Below are positions 9,285 through 17,842 of a stretch of DNA of 64,000 nt, piece by piece. Location of the stretch: NCBI GenBank assembly GCA_937923575.1, contig CALDUL010000024.1, forward strand, positions 23,711 through 87,710. The letters run 5' to 3'. Every line of letters starts with the position of its first letter. Positions within the stretch are counted from its first letter, which is position 1. This stretch comes from an uncultured Algimonas sp. Lineage in GTDB: Bacteria; Pseudomonadota; Alphaproteobacteria; Caulobacterales; Maricaulaceae. A model generated the notes under the pieces. That model was not told the DNA's origin, ran no database searches, and saw nothing but the letters and a program-made list of their open reading frames with translations. Made by a program: the position numbers and the translations under genes.

Positions 9285-10541
9285 GTGGGCATCAACCGAG
9301 AGAGAGCGGCCAAGGGCCTCGCCCTGTTCCTGCCCGGCATCTTCCTGCTGGGCTTCAACATCGGCACGGGCAGTATCACGACCATGGCCAAGGCCGGAGC
9401 AGATTACGGCATGAGCCTGCTTTGGACGATCGTGATCTCGTGCGTCTGCACCTATGTCATGATCAATATCTACAGCCGCTACACGCTGGTGACGGGCGAG
9501 ACGGCGCTACAGGCGTTCAAGCGCCACATCCATCCGCTGGTCGGTATCTATTTCATCATCGCGCTGACCCTGGGTGTGGCGGGCAGCGTCATGGGCGTGA
9601 TGGGAATTGTCGCGGAGATCAGTTCCGAATGGTCGAAGATGATATTCGACGGCGGCATTGCGCCGATCTGGTTCGCGGCGTTTTTCTCCGCCCTGGTCTT
9701 TCTCATCTTCTGGAACGGCAAGACGCGCGTGTTCGAGCGCAGCCTCGCCGTTATCGTCGCGGTCATGGCGGCGTGTTTCCTGCTCAACTTCTTTCTGCTC
9801 ATGCCCCCGCCGGGTGAGCTCGTCCGCGGCCTGATTCCGAGCGTACCGGAGGTAGTGCCCGGCGCCGATAAGAGCCCATGGCTGGTCATTGCCGGCATGG
9901 TCGGAACGACCGTCTTTTCCGGACTGTTCATCATCCGCACGACCTTGGTCAAGGAAGCGGGCTGGACGATGGCGGATGCGGCCGTGCAGCGCCGGGACGC
10001 GCTGTTTGCCGTCGTGATGATGTTCGTCATCAGCGCCGCCGTCATGGCAGCCGCCGCGGGCACGCTGCACACCGAAGGGCTGGGCCTGTCGCGCGCCTCG
10101 CAGATGATCTCCCTATTGGAGCCACTGGCCGGGTCCTTCGCCGTGTCGATCTTTGCCGTTGGAATCATCGCAGCGGGCGTGTCGTCGCAATTTCCCAATG
10201 TGCTGATGCTGCCTTGGTTGATCTGCGACTACCGTGAGACAGAACGCGAGATGACGCTGCCGCGCTATCGCATCATGGTCTTCCTGATCTCATTGCTCGG
10301 CCTTGTCGTTCCGCTGCTGGGCGCGCGGCCCGTCGCGATTATGGTGATGTCGCAGGCATTTGGCGCGATCATCCTGCCGCTGACCGTTGGCTGCATTTTC
10401 TATCTCACCAATCGCCGAGAGTTGATGGGCGAGCACAGGAACACTCTGCTGGCCAACATCGTCTTGACGCTCATCATGGCCTTCGCGCTCTTCATGTCCT
10501 GGCTCGCCATCAAAGGGCTTCTGCTGGCGCTGGCGGGCTAA
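9285..10541 (+). CDS. Divergent Nramp-superfamily membrane transporter
   Basis: About 418 residues and roughly 11 membrane helices. The first helix region (GIFLLGFNIGTGSITTMAKA) and overall layout place it in the Nramp/MntH superfamily. The canonical DPGN metal-binding motif of helix 1 is replaced by NIGTGS, and the helix 6 M-P-H motif is replaced by VGTTVFSGLF. Classical Mn/Fe transport is therefore doubtful. The GTG at 9285 is preferred because it follows GGGGGCAGG and removes an unlikely N-terminal extension; an ATG at 9219 is the alternative. The next gene, a sugar isomerase, starts 6 bases after the stop, so they are probably co-transcribed. Confidence 0.75.
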   Translation: MGINRERAAKGLALFLPGIFLLGFNIGTGSITTMAKAGADYGMSLLWTIVISCVCTYVMINIYSRYTLVTGETALQAFKRHIHPLVGIYFIIALTLGVAGSVMGVMGIVAEISSEWSKMIFDGGIAPIWFAAFFSALVFLIFWNGKTRVFERSLAVIVAVMAACFLLNFFLLMPPPGELVRGLIPSVPEVVPGADKSPWLVIAGMVGTTVFSGLFIIRTTLVKEAGWTMADAAVQRRDALFAVVMMFVISAAVMAAAAGTLHTEGLGLSRASQMISLLEPLAGSFAVSIFAVGIIAAGVSSQFPNVLMLPWLICDYRETEREMTLPRYRIMVFLISLLGLVVPLLGARPVAIMVMSQAFGAIILPLTVGCIFYLTNRRELMGEHRNTLLANIVLTLIMAFALFMSWLAIKGLLLALAG

Positions 10542-10547
10542 TTCTAC

Positions 10548-11747
10548 GTGTCGAAGACCTACCCCGATTTCGAGAGTCCAGCGTTTCTAGAGGACCACAT
10601 CCAGGACACGCTCGCCTTCTACGCGCCTCGGATCATCGCGCCGGACGGCGGATTTTACGGCTGCTTCTTGGACGACGGCACATGCTATGATCCAGGTAGC
10701 CGTCAGCTTGTCGCATCCGCGCGCTATGTGCTCAACTACGCGACCGCCTATCGGCGCGACGGCGATCCACAACACGGAGCATGGGCGGAACGCGGGCTCG
10801 CCTTTCTGCAAGACACGCATCGGCAGGAGAACGGCCACTATGCTTGGCTGATCGAGGACGGTGTCATCACGGATCGCCGCGTTATGGCCTATGGCCATGC
10901 CTTCGTCCTGCTGGCGGCGGCGAGTTGTGTGAAGGCCGGCATTGCGGGGGCGGCGGATGTTCTCGCGCAAGTCCATGCCTTCATCAACCGCCACTTTTGG
11001 GACGAGACCTCCGGCGCCTATTTCGACGAGCGCGACGACACTCTGCAGACGCTCTCTCCCTACCGCGGGCAGAATGCGAATATGCATATATGCGAAGCGC
11101 TCCTCGCCGCCCATGATGCCACGGACGACGTGGCCTATCTGGACCGCGCGGAAGCACTCGCTCGCAAATTCGCGCTCGAGCTCGCCGCACAATCAGGTGG
11201 GCTGATCTGGGAGCATTACGACTCAGACTGGAACGTCGACATGGCGTTCAACATCGACAAGCCGAACGACCGCTACAAACCCTGGGGATTCCAGCCGGGT
11301 CACCAGACGGAATGGGCGAAGCTCTTGCTGATCCTGCATCGTGCACGCCCGAACGGTCCATGGCTTGAATGCGCCGCATCGCTCTATGACAAGGCGATTC
11401 AAATCGGCTGGGACGACGCACATGGCGGGATCGTCTACGGGGTCGCTCCGGACGGCATAGTCTGCGCAGCGGAGAAGTATTTCTGGGTCCAGTCGGAGAG
11501 CTTCGCGGCCGCTTGGCGGCTCTATCTCGCTACAGACGAGCGACGCTACCGCGACGACTATCACCGCATCTGGCGCTGGAGCTGGGATCACATGATCGAC
11601 CACCAATATGGTGCGTGGTTCCGCGTTCGCGCCCGCGACGGCTCCCCCATCGACAACCGAAAATCACCGCTCGGCAAAACCGACTACCACACCATGGGCG
11701 CATGCTGGGACGTGTTGTCGGCGTCCGAGATTGCCGCATCAAGGTGA
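10548..11747 (+). CDS. AGE/YihS-family aldose-ketose isomerase or 2-epimerase
   Basis: 399 residues, the normal length for the N-acylglucosamine 2-epimerase superfamily, an (alpha/alpha)6 barrel. Diagnostic blocks are GFQPGHQTEWAKLLLIL near residue 243, with a catalytic His, and the C-terminal KTDYHTMGACWDVL with a second His. These resemble bacterial D-mannose isomerase/YihS more than cellobiose epimerase. Likely substrates are mannose, fructose or a related monosaccharide; the sequence does not settle which. GTG start 6 bases after the Nramp-like gene. The 3' end overlaps the convergent lyase gene by nine bases. Confidence 0.82.
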   Translation: MSKTYPDFESPAFLEDHIQDTLAFYAPRIIAPDGGFYGCFLDDGTCYDPGSRQLVASARYVLNYATAYRRDGDPQHGAWAERGLAFLQDTHRQENGHYAWLIEDGVITDRRVMAYGHAFVLLAAASCVKAGIAGAADVLAQVHAFINRHFWDETSGAYFDERDDTLQTLSPYRGQNANMHICEALLAAHDATDDVAYLDRAEALARKFALELAAQSGGLIWEHYDSDWNVDMAFNIDKPNDRYKPWGFQPGHQTEWAKLLLILHRARPNGPWLECAASLYDKAIQIGWDDAHGGIVYGVAPDGIVCAAEKYFWVQSESFAAAWRLYLATDERRYRDDYHRIWRWSWDHMIDHQYGAWFRVRARDGSPIDNRKSPLGKTDYHTMGACWDVLSASEIAASR

Positions 11748-13010
11748 AGGCTCGCAGCCGTTCGTCAGCAGCATCACGCGATCGTCTAGATGTTCGGCCC
11801 GCAGCTGCGATAGCGCGTCGTCGAGCGTGGGTGTGCGGCCCGCGCTGCGGCAAAGGTTATCGAAGAGCAGATCGGTGTCGATCGGGCGCCGGTGTTCATA
11901 GGGCCAGTTGTCGAGCCGGCCGATATAGCTGGCTTGGAATTCCAGCGCGTCCGTCAGGCCGCCGTGACGTCCCTTGGCCGGCGCATAGAGATCGGGACCT
12001 TCGCATCGCGACAGCTCGGCGAGATCGATCAGCCCCCGCAGCGTAAAAGCCGTGTAATGAAAGGATCGCGTGCGCTTGAGCTCGCGCGGCATGCGGCCCT
12101 TGCGGTCGATCTGGTTGCGGATACGCGTGTCCACGACACCCTTCATCACGATCGGCAGCACGGACTCGTCGCCCGCGAAAGACGCAAACTGGGCGAGCTG
12201 CGCATCGAAATAAATGCCGTGATTGTTCTCGGCCATGCGCTCTTCGCGTCCATTCTCGCTCGTCGCCATCCAGAGCGCATATTGCCCGAACCATTGGCGA
12301 AGAGCCGTCATGTCGGTTGGGCTCAGCGCACCGGAGCGCTCCAGCAGCCGGGCGGATTCGACGACGGGCACGAGGCGGTAGGTGTCGATAATCCCGATGC
12401 CGCGGCCGTCCGTGCGGCCCGGGATGGACTGCGCGAAGGTCAGGTTCGGGTTCATGCGCGTGCCCGGCGTGATGAACCAATGGCGGATTAGCTCGGCCGC
12501 CCGCGAGCTGTCGTCCATGCGTCGGTCGAAGAAACCGGACAGCGTCAGCGCCTCCACCGCCTTGGAAAAATCGCCCATGGCCCTTGTGTCGAACGCATCG
12601 GTATTGCGATCCGGATTGGTCTCCCCGTCGCGGCGGATATAGGGCAGGCCGTCCTTGGTTTTGGGATTGGGCCACCAATAGGGGCCGACGGAATAGTAGT
12701 CCCGCTTGTCCCCGCTGGGCGGGGTCTTGGTCTTGTCCGTCACACTCCACGGTCCGAGATCGCGGTAGTGCTCGGCATCGGCGCGCAGGCGATCCATCGC
12801 TGGCTGCAATGGGGCAGGCTGCGATACGTCTGAGCCGGCGATGAGCGCATCGCGTGCGCGCGCCATCTTGCCCTGTTGCCAGATCGACGGCGCGACGGTC
12901 GCGCAATTTTCAGACCGCGCATGGACAGGCGTTGGCGACAGCGCCCCGACAGCGGTCAGCCCGACAGCGGTCAGGACGACCGCCCGCGCGAGACTGTGTC
13001 CGAGCGGCAA
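11739..13010 (-). CDS. Secreted alginate-lyase-fold polysaccharide lyase (PL5/PL38-like)
   Basis: 423 residues with an N-terminal signal peptide cut near PVHARS. It has the alpha-helical toroid Alginate_lyase domain (PF05426 type). Visible motifs are DYYSVGPYWWPNPKT near residue 107 and AENNHGIYFDAQLAQFASF near 250; in this family the Asn-His pair and nearby Tyr act in beta-elimination. The fold is shared by PL5 alginate lyases and PL38 glucuronan/alginate lyases. Surrounding UxaC, UxuB and GH105 genes favour a glucuronate polymer, which is inference. Third gene of a minus-strand operon after the DUF4861 and kduI genes. Confidence 0.8.
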   Translation of the reverse strand: MPLGHSLARAVVLTAVGLTAVGALSPTPVHARSENCATVAPSIWQQGKMARARDALIAGSDVSQPAPLQPAMDRLRADAEHYRDLGPWSVTDKTKTPPSGDKRDYYSVGPYWWPNPKTKDGLPYIRRDGETNPDRNTDAFDTRAMGDFSKAVEALTLSGFFDRRMDDSSRAAELIRHWFITPGTRMNPNLTFAQSIPGRTDGRGIGIIDTYRLVPVVESARLLERSGALSPTDMTALRQWFGQYALWMATSENGREERMAENNHGIYFDAQLAQFASFAGDESVLPIVMKGVVDTRIRNQIDRKGRMPRELKRTRSFHYTAFTLRGLIDLAELSRCEGPDLYAPAKGRHGGLTDALEFQASYIGRLDNWPYEHRRPIDTDLLFDNLCRSAGRTPTLDDALSQLRAEHLDDRVMLLTNGCEPSP

Positions 13011-13043
13011 GAGATCAGCGGCGCGACCGAGCGGCGATTACGC

Positions 13044-13952
13044 CTAGGACACGTCACCCGGGTTGATGTGGTCCATATCGTCGAAGACTTGGTTCTCGCC
13101 GCCCATCGACCAGATGAACGTGTAGGCCGAAGTTCCGGCGCCGCAGTGCATTGACCAGATTGGCGACAGCGCGACCTCGCCGTTTTTCAGCACGACTGGA
13201 CGCATATTGTCCTGCTCGCCCATGAAGTGGAAGACGCGGGCTTCGGGCTCCAGATCAAAATACATGTAGAATTCCGAGCGGCGCTTATGCGTGTGCGGCG
13301 GGAAGGTGTTCCAGACATTGCCCTCTTCCAGGATCGTGAAACCCATCACGATCTGGCAGGTCGTCAGAATGTCGGGATGGATCGGCTGGAAGATAGTCCG
13401 CTTGTTCGACGTCTTGCTGTCGCCCAGCTTCAGCATGTTTGCCTTGGACTTCGGGACGTGGGTGGTCTCGTAGCGCTTGTGCGCCGGATAGGAGACGAAA
13501 TAGAATTTGGCTGGATTGTCCGCATTGTCCGAGCGGAACATGATGCCCTTGCTCTCCCGCCCGACATAAAGGCTGTCGAGACGGTCCATCGCATAGGTGG
13601 TCCCGTCGACGTCGATGCTGCCCTTGCCGCCGATGTTGATGATGCCGACTTCGCGGCGCTGCGCGAAATAGTCCGATGCGAGATCCTTGAAGACCGGCAC
13701 ATCGAGCTCGCGCGTGACAGGCACGGCGGAACCGATGACGCCGCGGTCGATGTCGGAATAGGTCAGGTGAACAACGTCGGGCTGAAACAAATTGTCCACG
13801 ACGAAGGTGTCGCGCAGCTCGCTATTGGTCATCGTCTTGTAGCGGACGATATCGGCGGAGTAGCGGATCTCCATCGTGCTTTCGGGGACGTCGGCGGATG
13901 AGGTCTCCACATCGAGATGGGCGGGACTGTCGAAGCTCTTGTCGGTCATCAT
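13044..13952 (-). CDS. kduI: 5-dehydro-4-deoxy-D-glucuronate isomerase
   Basis: 302 residues, slightly longer than the usual 278 because of an acidic N-terminal extension. Cupin-fold zinc enzyme that isomerises 4-deoxy-L-threo-5-hexosulose uronate to 3-deoxy-D-glycero-2,5-hexodiulosonate. The zinc-ligand motif HTHKRRSEFYMYFD near residue 210 and a later His in IWSMHCGAG match the known His, His, Glu and His ligands. It works before KduD (19146-19892). It lies between the DUF4861 and lyase genes on the same strand. Confidence 0.94.
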   Translation of the reverse strand: MMTDKSFDSPAHLDVETSSADVPESTMEIRYSADIVRYKTMTNSELRDTFVVDNLFQPDVVHLTYSDIDRGVIGSAVPVTRELDVPVFKDLASDYFAQRREVGIINIGGKGSIDVDGTTYAMDRLDSLYVGRESKGIMFRSDNADNPAKFYFVSYPAHKRYETTHVPKSKANMLKLGDSKTSNKRTIFQPIHPDILTTCQIVMGFTILEEGNVWNTFPPHTHKRRSEFYMYFDLEPEARVFHFMGEQDNMRPVVLKNGEVALSPIWSMHCGAGTSAYTFIWSMGGENQVFDDMDHINPGDVS

Positions 13953-13959
13953 TTTCTTC

Positions 13960-14919
13960 CTAGCGGCTTGCGCTGTTAAGGCGTGCGAGTTCGGTTTCCA
14001 TCCAGACGGTGGACTCCGTAACGCCGGTGTCGTTTTGCGGTTCCTGCGCCCAGGCTGCGCCGAATTTATAGTGCGGGCTCACACCCGGCCTGAAGGCTAT
14101 ATAGTGATCGTCCTCGTCCTTGGCGACGGTCATGACATCCGCGGGTCGGAAGAAGATCGCCATGACCAGCTCGTCATCGGACAGCGTCTGCTTACCGCTT
14201 TGCATGATGGCGGACCAGCGCTCGCCCTTGTTCGCCACCGCGTTGCGCGTCGTGGACAATGTGTCGGGATGCACGACCAGTCCGGCGACAAAGGGCAGCG
14301 CGCAATCGCCCGTGATCTTCACATCGGTCAGGCGTGAGCCGCCTTCGATCGTATAGTCGGCCACCACATCGCCGCCGCAAGCGTCCGAAGCCGTGTGCGT
14401 CACCCGCAGCTGTGCGCGGCTGTCCGTATCGCTGATCACTTCGGCAGAGTAGCCCGCGGCGTCACCGATCTGGGTCGCCTTCCCGTCCCGCAGCACGCCG
14501 AAGCCTCCCGCGCCGAGCGAGTTGCCGACCTTCAATATGTCCATGCCCCATTCGGCCATGGTGTGATAATCGTCGCCGCGGCCGACCTTGGACAGAACCA
14601 ATTCAGGCGTGCGCTTGCCAAAGATGTCCACGGCATTGCGGCCATCGAGATAGAGGCGGTATGCCACGCGGTCGCTCTCCCAGCCCGGGCCTTCATAGGC
14701 GATGACCTTGTCGCCTTTCACATAACCGTCCGGCATGGTGATGGACTGCACCGCGCGGCCGCCGTCGCGCAGATCGCCAATGTCGATCGCTGCGCGGTCC
14801 ACGCCGTCGGATGAACCAAGGTCTGATCCAGAGCTGCAGGCTATGAGACCACCGCCAAAAAACGCGCAGACCATCGCGGCGCGAAAAGGTGAAAATCGGG
14901 TTGGCCGTTCTAAAGTCAC
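13960..14919 (-). CDS. DUF4861 family lipoprotein
   Basis: 319 residues. An N-terminal lipobox-like stretch (GGGLIACSSG) suggests a lipid-anchored periplasmic protein. The body contains GPGWESDRVAYRLYLDGRNAVDIFGK, shown here as two adjacent blocks typical of DUF4861 (GPGWESDRVAYRL and YLDGRNAVDIFGK). The family is often encoded with uronate-polymer degradation genes, and its biochemical role is not securely known. First gene of the minus-strand operon, divergent from GH105. The intergenic region holds GNCCAAT operator half-sites. Confidence 0.8.
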   Translation of the reverse strand: MTLERPTRFSPFRAAMVCAFFGGGLIACSSGSDLGSSDGVDRAAIDIGDLRDGGRAVQSITMPDGYVKGDKVIAYEGPGWESDRVAYRLYLDGRNAVDIFGKRTPELVLSKVGRGDDYHTMAEWGMDILKVGNSLGAGGFGVLRDGKATQIGDAAGYSAEVISDTDSRAQLRVTHTASDACGGDVVADYTIEGGSRLTDVKITGDCALPFVAGLVVHPDTLSTTRNAVANKGERWSAIMQSGKQTLSDDELVMAIFFRPADVMTVAKDEDDHYIAFRPGVSPHYKFGAAWAQEPQNDTGVTESTVWMETELARLNSASR

Positions 14920-14964
14920 AGCGGCCTGCTAGCCCAAGAATGGGCGCGCGGCAACATAATCTGT

Positions 14965-15003
14965 TTGACCAATTCGTCCAATCCTGCGACGTATTCGACC
15001 AAT
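14965..15003. promoter_or_regulatory. Cluster of GntR-type operator half-sites between divergent operons
   Basis: Three half-sites of form GNCCAAT are present: TTTGACCAAT, TTCGTCCAAT and TTCGACCAAT. They lie between the DUF4861 start (14919) and the GH105 start (15067). The same half-sites occur upstream of the GntR regulator gene at 20733-20773. This suggests direct control of both divergent operons by that FCD-type repressor. Confidence 0.5.
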
Positions 15004-15066
15004 CGAGCGCGACCACACACGCCGCCAGACTGCCCGGGGATAGACACCATCACACTGCAACGCACC

Positions 15067-16275
15067 ATGATCGCCGGATCGTTCTTAGTTCTCGCCACGC
15101 TGCTCGGCTCGGGCTGCTCGATCGAAACCCAGGACGGCATGCCGGGCACCACTGCATCCGAACGCGCCCTCATGCAGGCGCCGAGCGCATCGGAAATCCG
15201 CACGATCACTGATGGTGTGGCCGATTGGCAGATCGCGAACTTCGACACTTTTGACGCCTATATCCCGACCTTCCAGCAGCGCACCCGCGATGAGAAGACC
15301 GGCTGGATCAAGGGCGCCTTCTACAAGGGTCTCGCCGATTGGGCGGAGACGACCGACAGTAAGGAGTATTTCGCCTTCCTCAAGGCCAAGGCCGAGGAGG
15401 TCGACTACGCCTTCGGCCCGCGCGACTACCACGCAGACGATCATGTGGTCGGGCAATATTACATGGTCCTGTATGACCGCTATCAGGACCCGGCCATGCT
15501 GGCCCCTGCCCGCGCTGTCTATGACCGCATCATTGCCAATCCCTCCGAGGTGTCGCTGGTATTCGAGCCCGAAGGCACGGAAGAGGGATATTACAAACAA
15601 TGCCTGAAGCGCTGGTGCTGGGCCGATGCTCTATTCATGTCGCCGCCCGTGCTGACCAAGTTGACCGCCTATACGGGCGATCCAAAATATCTCGAATTCT
15701 CCGACCGCGAATATTGGGCGACCACTGACTATCTGTTTGACGAGGGCGACGGGCTGTTCCTGCGCGATTCGCGTTTCTTCGACACGCGCGAGGACAATGG
15801 CGAGAAGACCTATTGGTCGCGCGGCAATGGCTGGGTGTTCTCAGGGCTCGCCGATATTCTCGACGATCTGCCCGCGGATCATCCATCTCGGCCACGTTAC
15901 GAGGCGCTCTTCACCGACATGGCGCAGGCACTGATCGAGACCCAGTCGGACAACGGCTTCTGGCCCGTCTCTCTCAAAGCCGGTGAACTCTACCCGGTTG
16001 AGGAAAGCTCCGGCACCGCGTTTTTCGTTGCAGGTCTCGCCTGGGGCATTCGCACCGGGCGATTGGACCCGGACACCTATCTGAAGGTCACGCTTAAGGG
16101 CTGGAACGCCGTGGAGGCCGCCGTGCGCCCGTCTGGCATGATTGGCTATGTGCAGCAGGTCGGCTTCGCGCCGGACAAGGTCTCCGCGGACGAGACCCAG
16201 TTCTACGGCGCGGGCGCGGTTTTGCTGGCGGGATCCGAGATGTTGAAGCTGGCCGATGCAGGCGGATTGAAATGA
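15067..16275 (+). CDS. GH88/GH105-family unsaturated uronyl hydrolase, lipoprotein
   Basis: About 402 residues from the ATG at 15067. This start gives a clean lipoprotein signal (MIAGSFLVLATLLGSGCS), whereas the longer frame starts inside operator sequence. The fold is an (alpha/alpha)6 barrel. The catalytic Asp region ADDHVVGQYYM, the WCWADALFM block and the RGNGWVFSGLADIL motif are typical of GH105. It hydrates the unsaturated uronyl residue left by polysaccharide lyases, releasing 4-deoxy-5-keto-uronate for KduI. Its stop overlaps the DctP start by four bases (ATGA). Confidence 0.9.
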   Translation: MIAGSFLVLATLLGSGCSIETQDGMPGTTASERALMQAPSASEIRTITDGVADWQIANFDTFDAYIPTFQQRTRDEKTGWIKGAFYKGLADWAETTDSKEYFAFLKAKAEEVDYAFGPRDYHADDHVVGQYYMVLYDRYQDPAMLAPARAVYDRIIANPSEVSLVFEPEGTEEGYYKQCLKRWCWADALFMSPPVLTKLTAYTGDPKYLEFSDREYWATTDYLFDEGDGLFLRDSRFFDTREDNGEKTYWSRGNGWVFSGLADILDDLPADHPSRPRYEALFTDMAQALIETQSDNGFWPVSLKAGELYPVEESSGTAFFVAGLAWGIRTGRLDPDTYLKVTLKGWNAVEAAVRPSGMIGYVQQVGFAPDKVSADETQFYGAGAVLLAGSEMLKLADAGGLK

Positions 16276-17264
16276 TCAGCCGCCGCTCGACCCTGGCTGG
16301 GCTTGCGGCCCTACCCGCACTTTCCGCCTGCCAGCGCATCGGCGGCGAAGGTCCGGCGACATTAAAGCTGGGCCATACGCTCAACGCAGACCATCCGGTG
16401 CACAAGGCCATGGTCTATATGGGCGAGCAGTTAATGGAGCTGTCGTCCGGCCTGCTCGGCTTGCAGATCTACCCCAATGGGCAGCTCGGGTCTGAGCGCC
16501 AACTCGTCGAATTGCTACAGATCGGCGCGGTCGCCATGACCAAGGTCAGCACGATCTCCATGGAAGGGTTCAGCCCCTCCATGAAGCTGTTCTCCATTCC
16601 CTATCTGTTTTCCGACTCGGACCATCTCTGGCGCGTTCTTAATAGTGACCTCGGCCGCGAGCTGCTCGACAGCCTCCAGGGCCAGCGCTTGCAGGGGCTG
16701 GGCTATTACGATGCGGGGTCCCGCTCTTTCTATATGACCGACGCGCCGGTGCGCTCGCCCGCCGATCTGGCTGGCCTCAAAGTTCGCGTGCTGCCGTCGC
16801 GCACCTCAATCGAGATGGTCGAGGCGCTGGGCGGCTCGGCCACGCCGATCAGTTGGGGCGAGCTCTACACAGCGCTGCAGCAAGGCGTGGTCGACGGCGC
16901 GGAAAACAACCCGCCATCCTATTACCTGTCGCGTCATTACGAGACGGCGAAATACTACACGCTCGACGAACACACCGCTGTTCCGGACCTGCTGATCATG
17001 AGCCGCCCGGTTTTTGACGCTCTGTCCGACCAGCAGCGCGACTGGGTCAACTCTGCCATGGCCGCATCGGTCACCTATCAGCGCAAGCTCTGGACCGAAG
17101 CGTCGGACGAGGCGCTGGAGGCGGTCGCGGCCGCCGGCGTGGAAATCATCCGCCCGGACAAGCAACCGTTCCGCGACGCCGTCGCCCCGATGAAGGCGGC
17201 CTTCGCCCAGACGGAGCTCGGCCCGCTGATCCGCCGCGTCGAAGCGCTGGAGGTGGCGCGATGA
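16272..17264 (+). CDS. dctP: TRAP transporter substrate-binding protein (DctP family)
   Basis: 330 residues. The N-terminus (MISRRSTLAGLAALPALSAC) combines a twin-arginine-like start with a lipobox, so the binding protein is probably membrane-tethered. Family features include LKLGHTLNADHPVH, GQLGSERQLVELLQIG and the ligand-carboxylate Arg region LKVRVLPSRTSIEM, followed by QQGVVDGAENNPPSYY. TRAP binding proteins capture organic acids, and many take uronates. With kduI, kduD and uxaC around it, hexuronate or unsaturated uronate is the likely ligand. Translationally coupled to GH105 and DctQ. Confidence 0.9.
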   Translation: MISRRSTLAGLAALPALSACQRIGGEGPATLKLGHTLNADHPVHKAMVYMGEQLMELSSGLLGLQIYPNGQLGSERQLVELLQIGAVAMTKVSTISMEGFSPSMKLFSIPYLFSDSDHLWRVLNSDLGRELLDSLQGQRLQGLGYYDAGSRSFYMTDAPVRSPADLAGLKVRVLPSRTSIEMVEALGGSATPISWGELYTALQQGVVDGAENNPPSYYLSRHYETAKYYTLDEHTAVPDLLIMSRPVFDALSDQQRDWVNSAMAASVTYQRKLWTEASDEALEAVAAAGVEIIRPDKQPFRDAVAPMKAAFAQTELGPLIRRVEALEVAR

Positions 17265-17842
17265 CTCTCGTCATCCGGACTGTGGATGTCACCCTGCGCG
17301 TGCTGCTGGTGGTGCTCGCCACCCTCATGGTGCTGACCGTGACCTGGCAGGTGACGTCCCGCTACGTCTTCCGCGCGCCGTCCTCGCTGACCGAGGAGAT
17401 CGCGCGTTTTCAGCTGATTTGGCTCGGCGTACTCGGCGCGGTCTACACATTCCGAAATCGCATGCATGTCGGGATCGACATTCTCATTGGCGAGATGACG
17501 GGCCGTCGGCGCGTGGCGGCCGAGTTGGCGTCGCTGATCAGCTGTCTGCTGTTTGCGGTGCTGATCCTGATCATTGGCGGCGGCAAGCTGGTCGCGCTGG
17601 TCCACGACCTCGACCAGACGTCTGCCGCGCTAGGCGTGCGCATGTCGTGGGTCTATTCCATTATTCCGATCAGCGGCGTGCTCTGGGTGCTCTACGGGCT
17701 CTACTATATCGCCGATCTACTCCGACACGGGCGGCTGCGACTGCCCAGCGAGATAAACGGCGATGCCGTCGCTGGCGACACGCCAAACCGGGTAGACCCG
17801 AAACACAAGGACGTTTCCGATGTCCTTGGAGAGGAAGAGTAA
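17261..17842 (+). CDS. dctQ: TRAP transporter small membrane subunit (DctQ family)
   Basis: 193 residues and four predicted membrane helices. The family motif SSLTEEIARFQLIWLGVLGA lies in the second segment, followed by RNRMHVGIDI. It partners the large DctM subunit. The start overlaps dctP by four bases (ATGA) and the stop overlaps the dctM ATG by one base. The hydrophilic C-terminal tail of about 40 residues is longer than usual but not remarkable. Confidence 0.9.
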   Translation: MTLVIRTVDVTLRVLLVVLATLMVLTVTWQVTSRYVFRAPSSLTEEIARFQLIWLGVLGAVYTFRNRMHVGIDILIGEMTGRRRVAAELASLISCLLFAVLILIIGGGKLVALVHDLDQTSAALGVRMSWVYSIIPISGVLWVLYGLYYIADLLRHGRLRLPSEINGDAVAGDTPNRVDPKHKDVSDVLGEEE

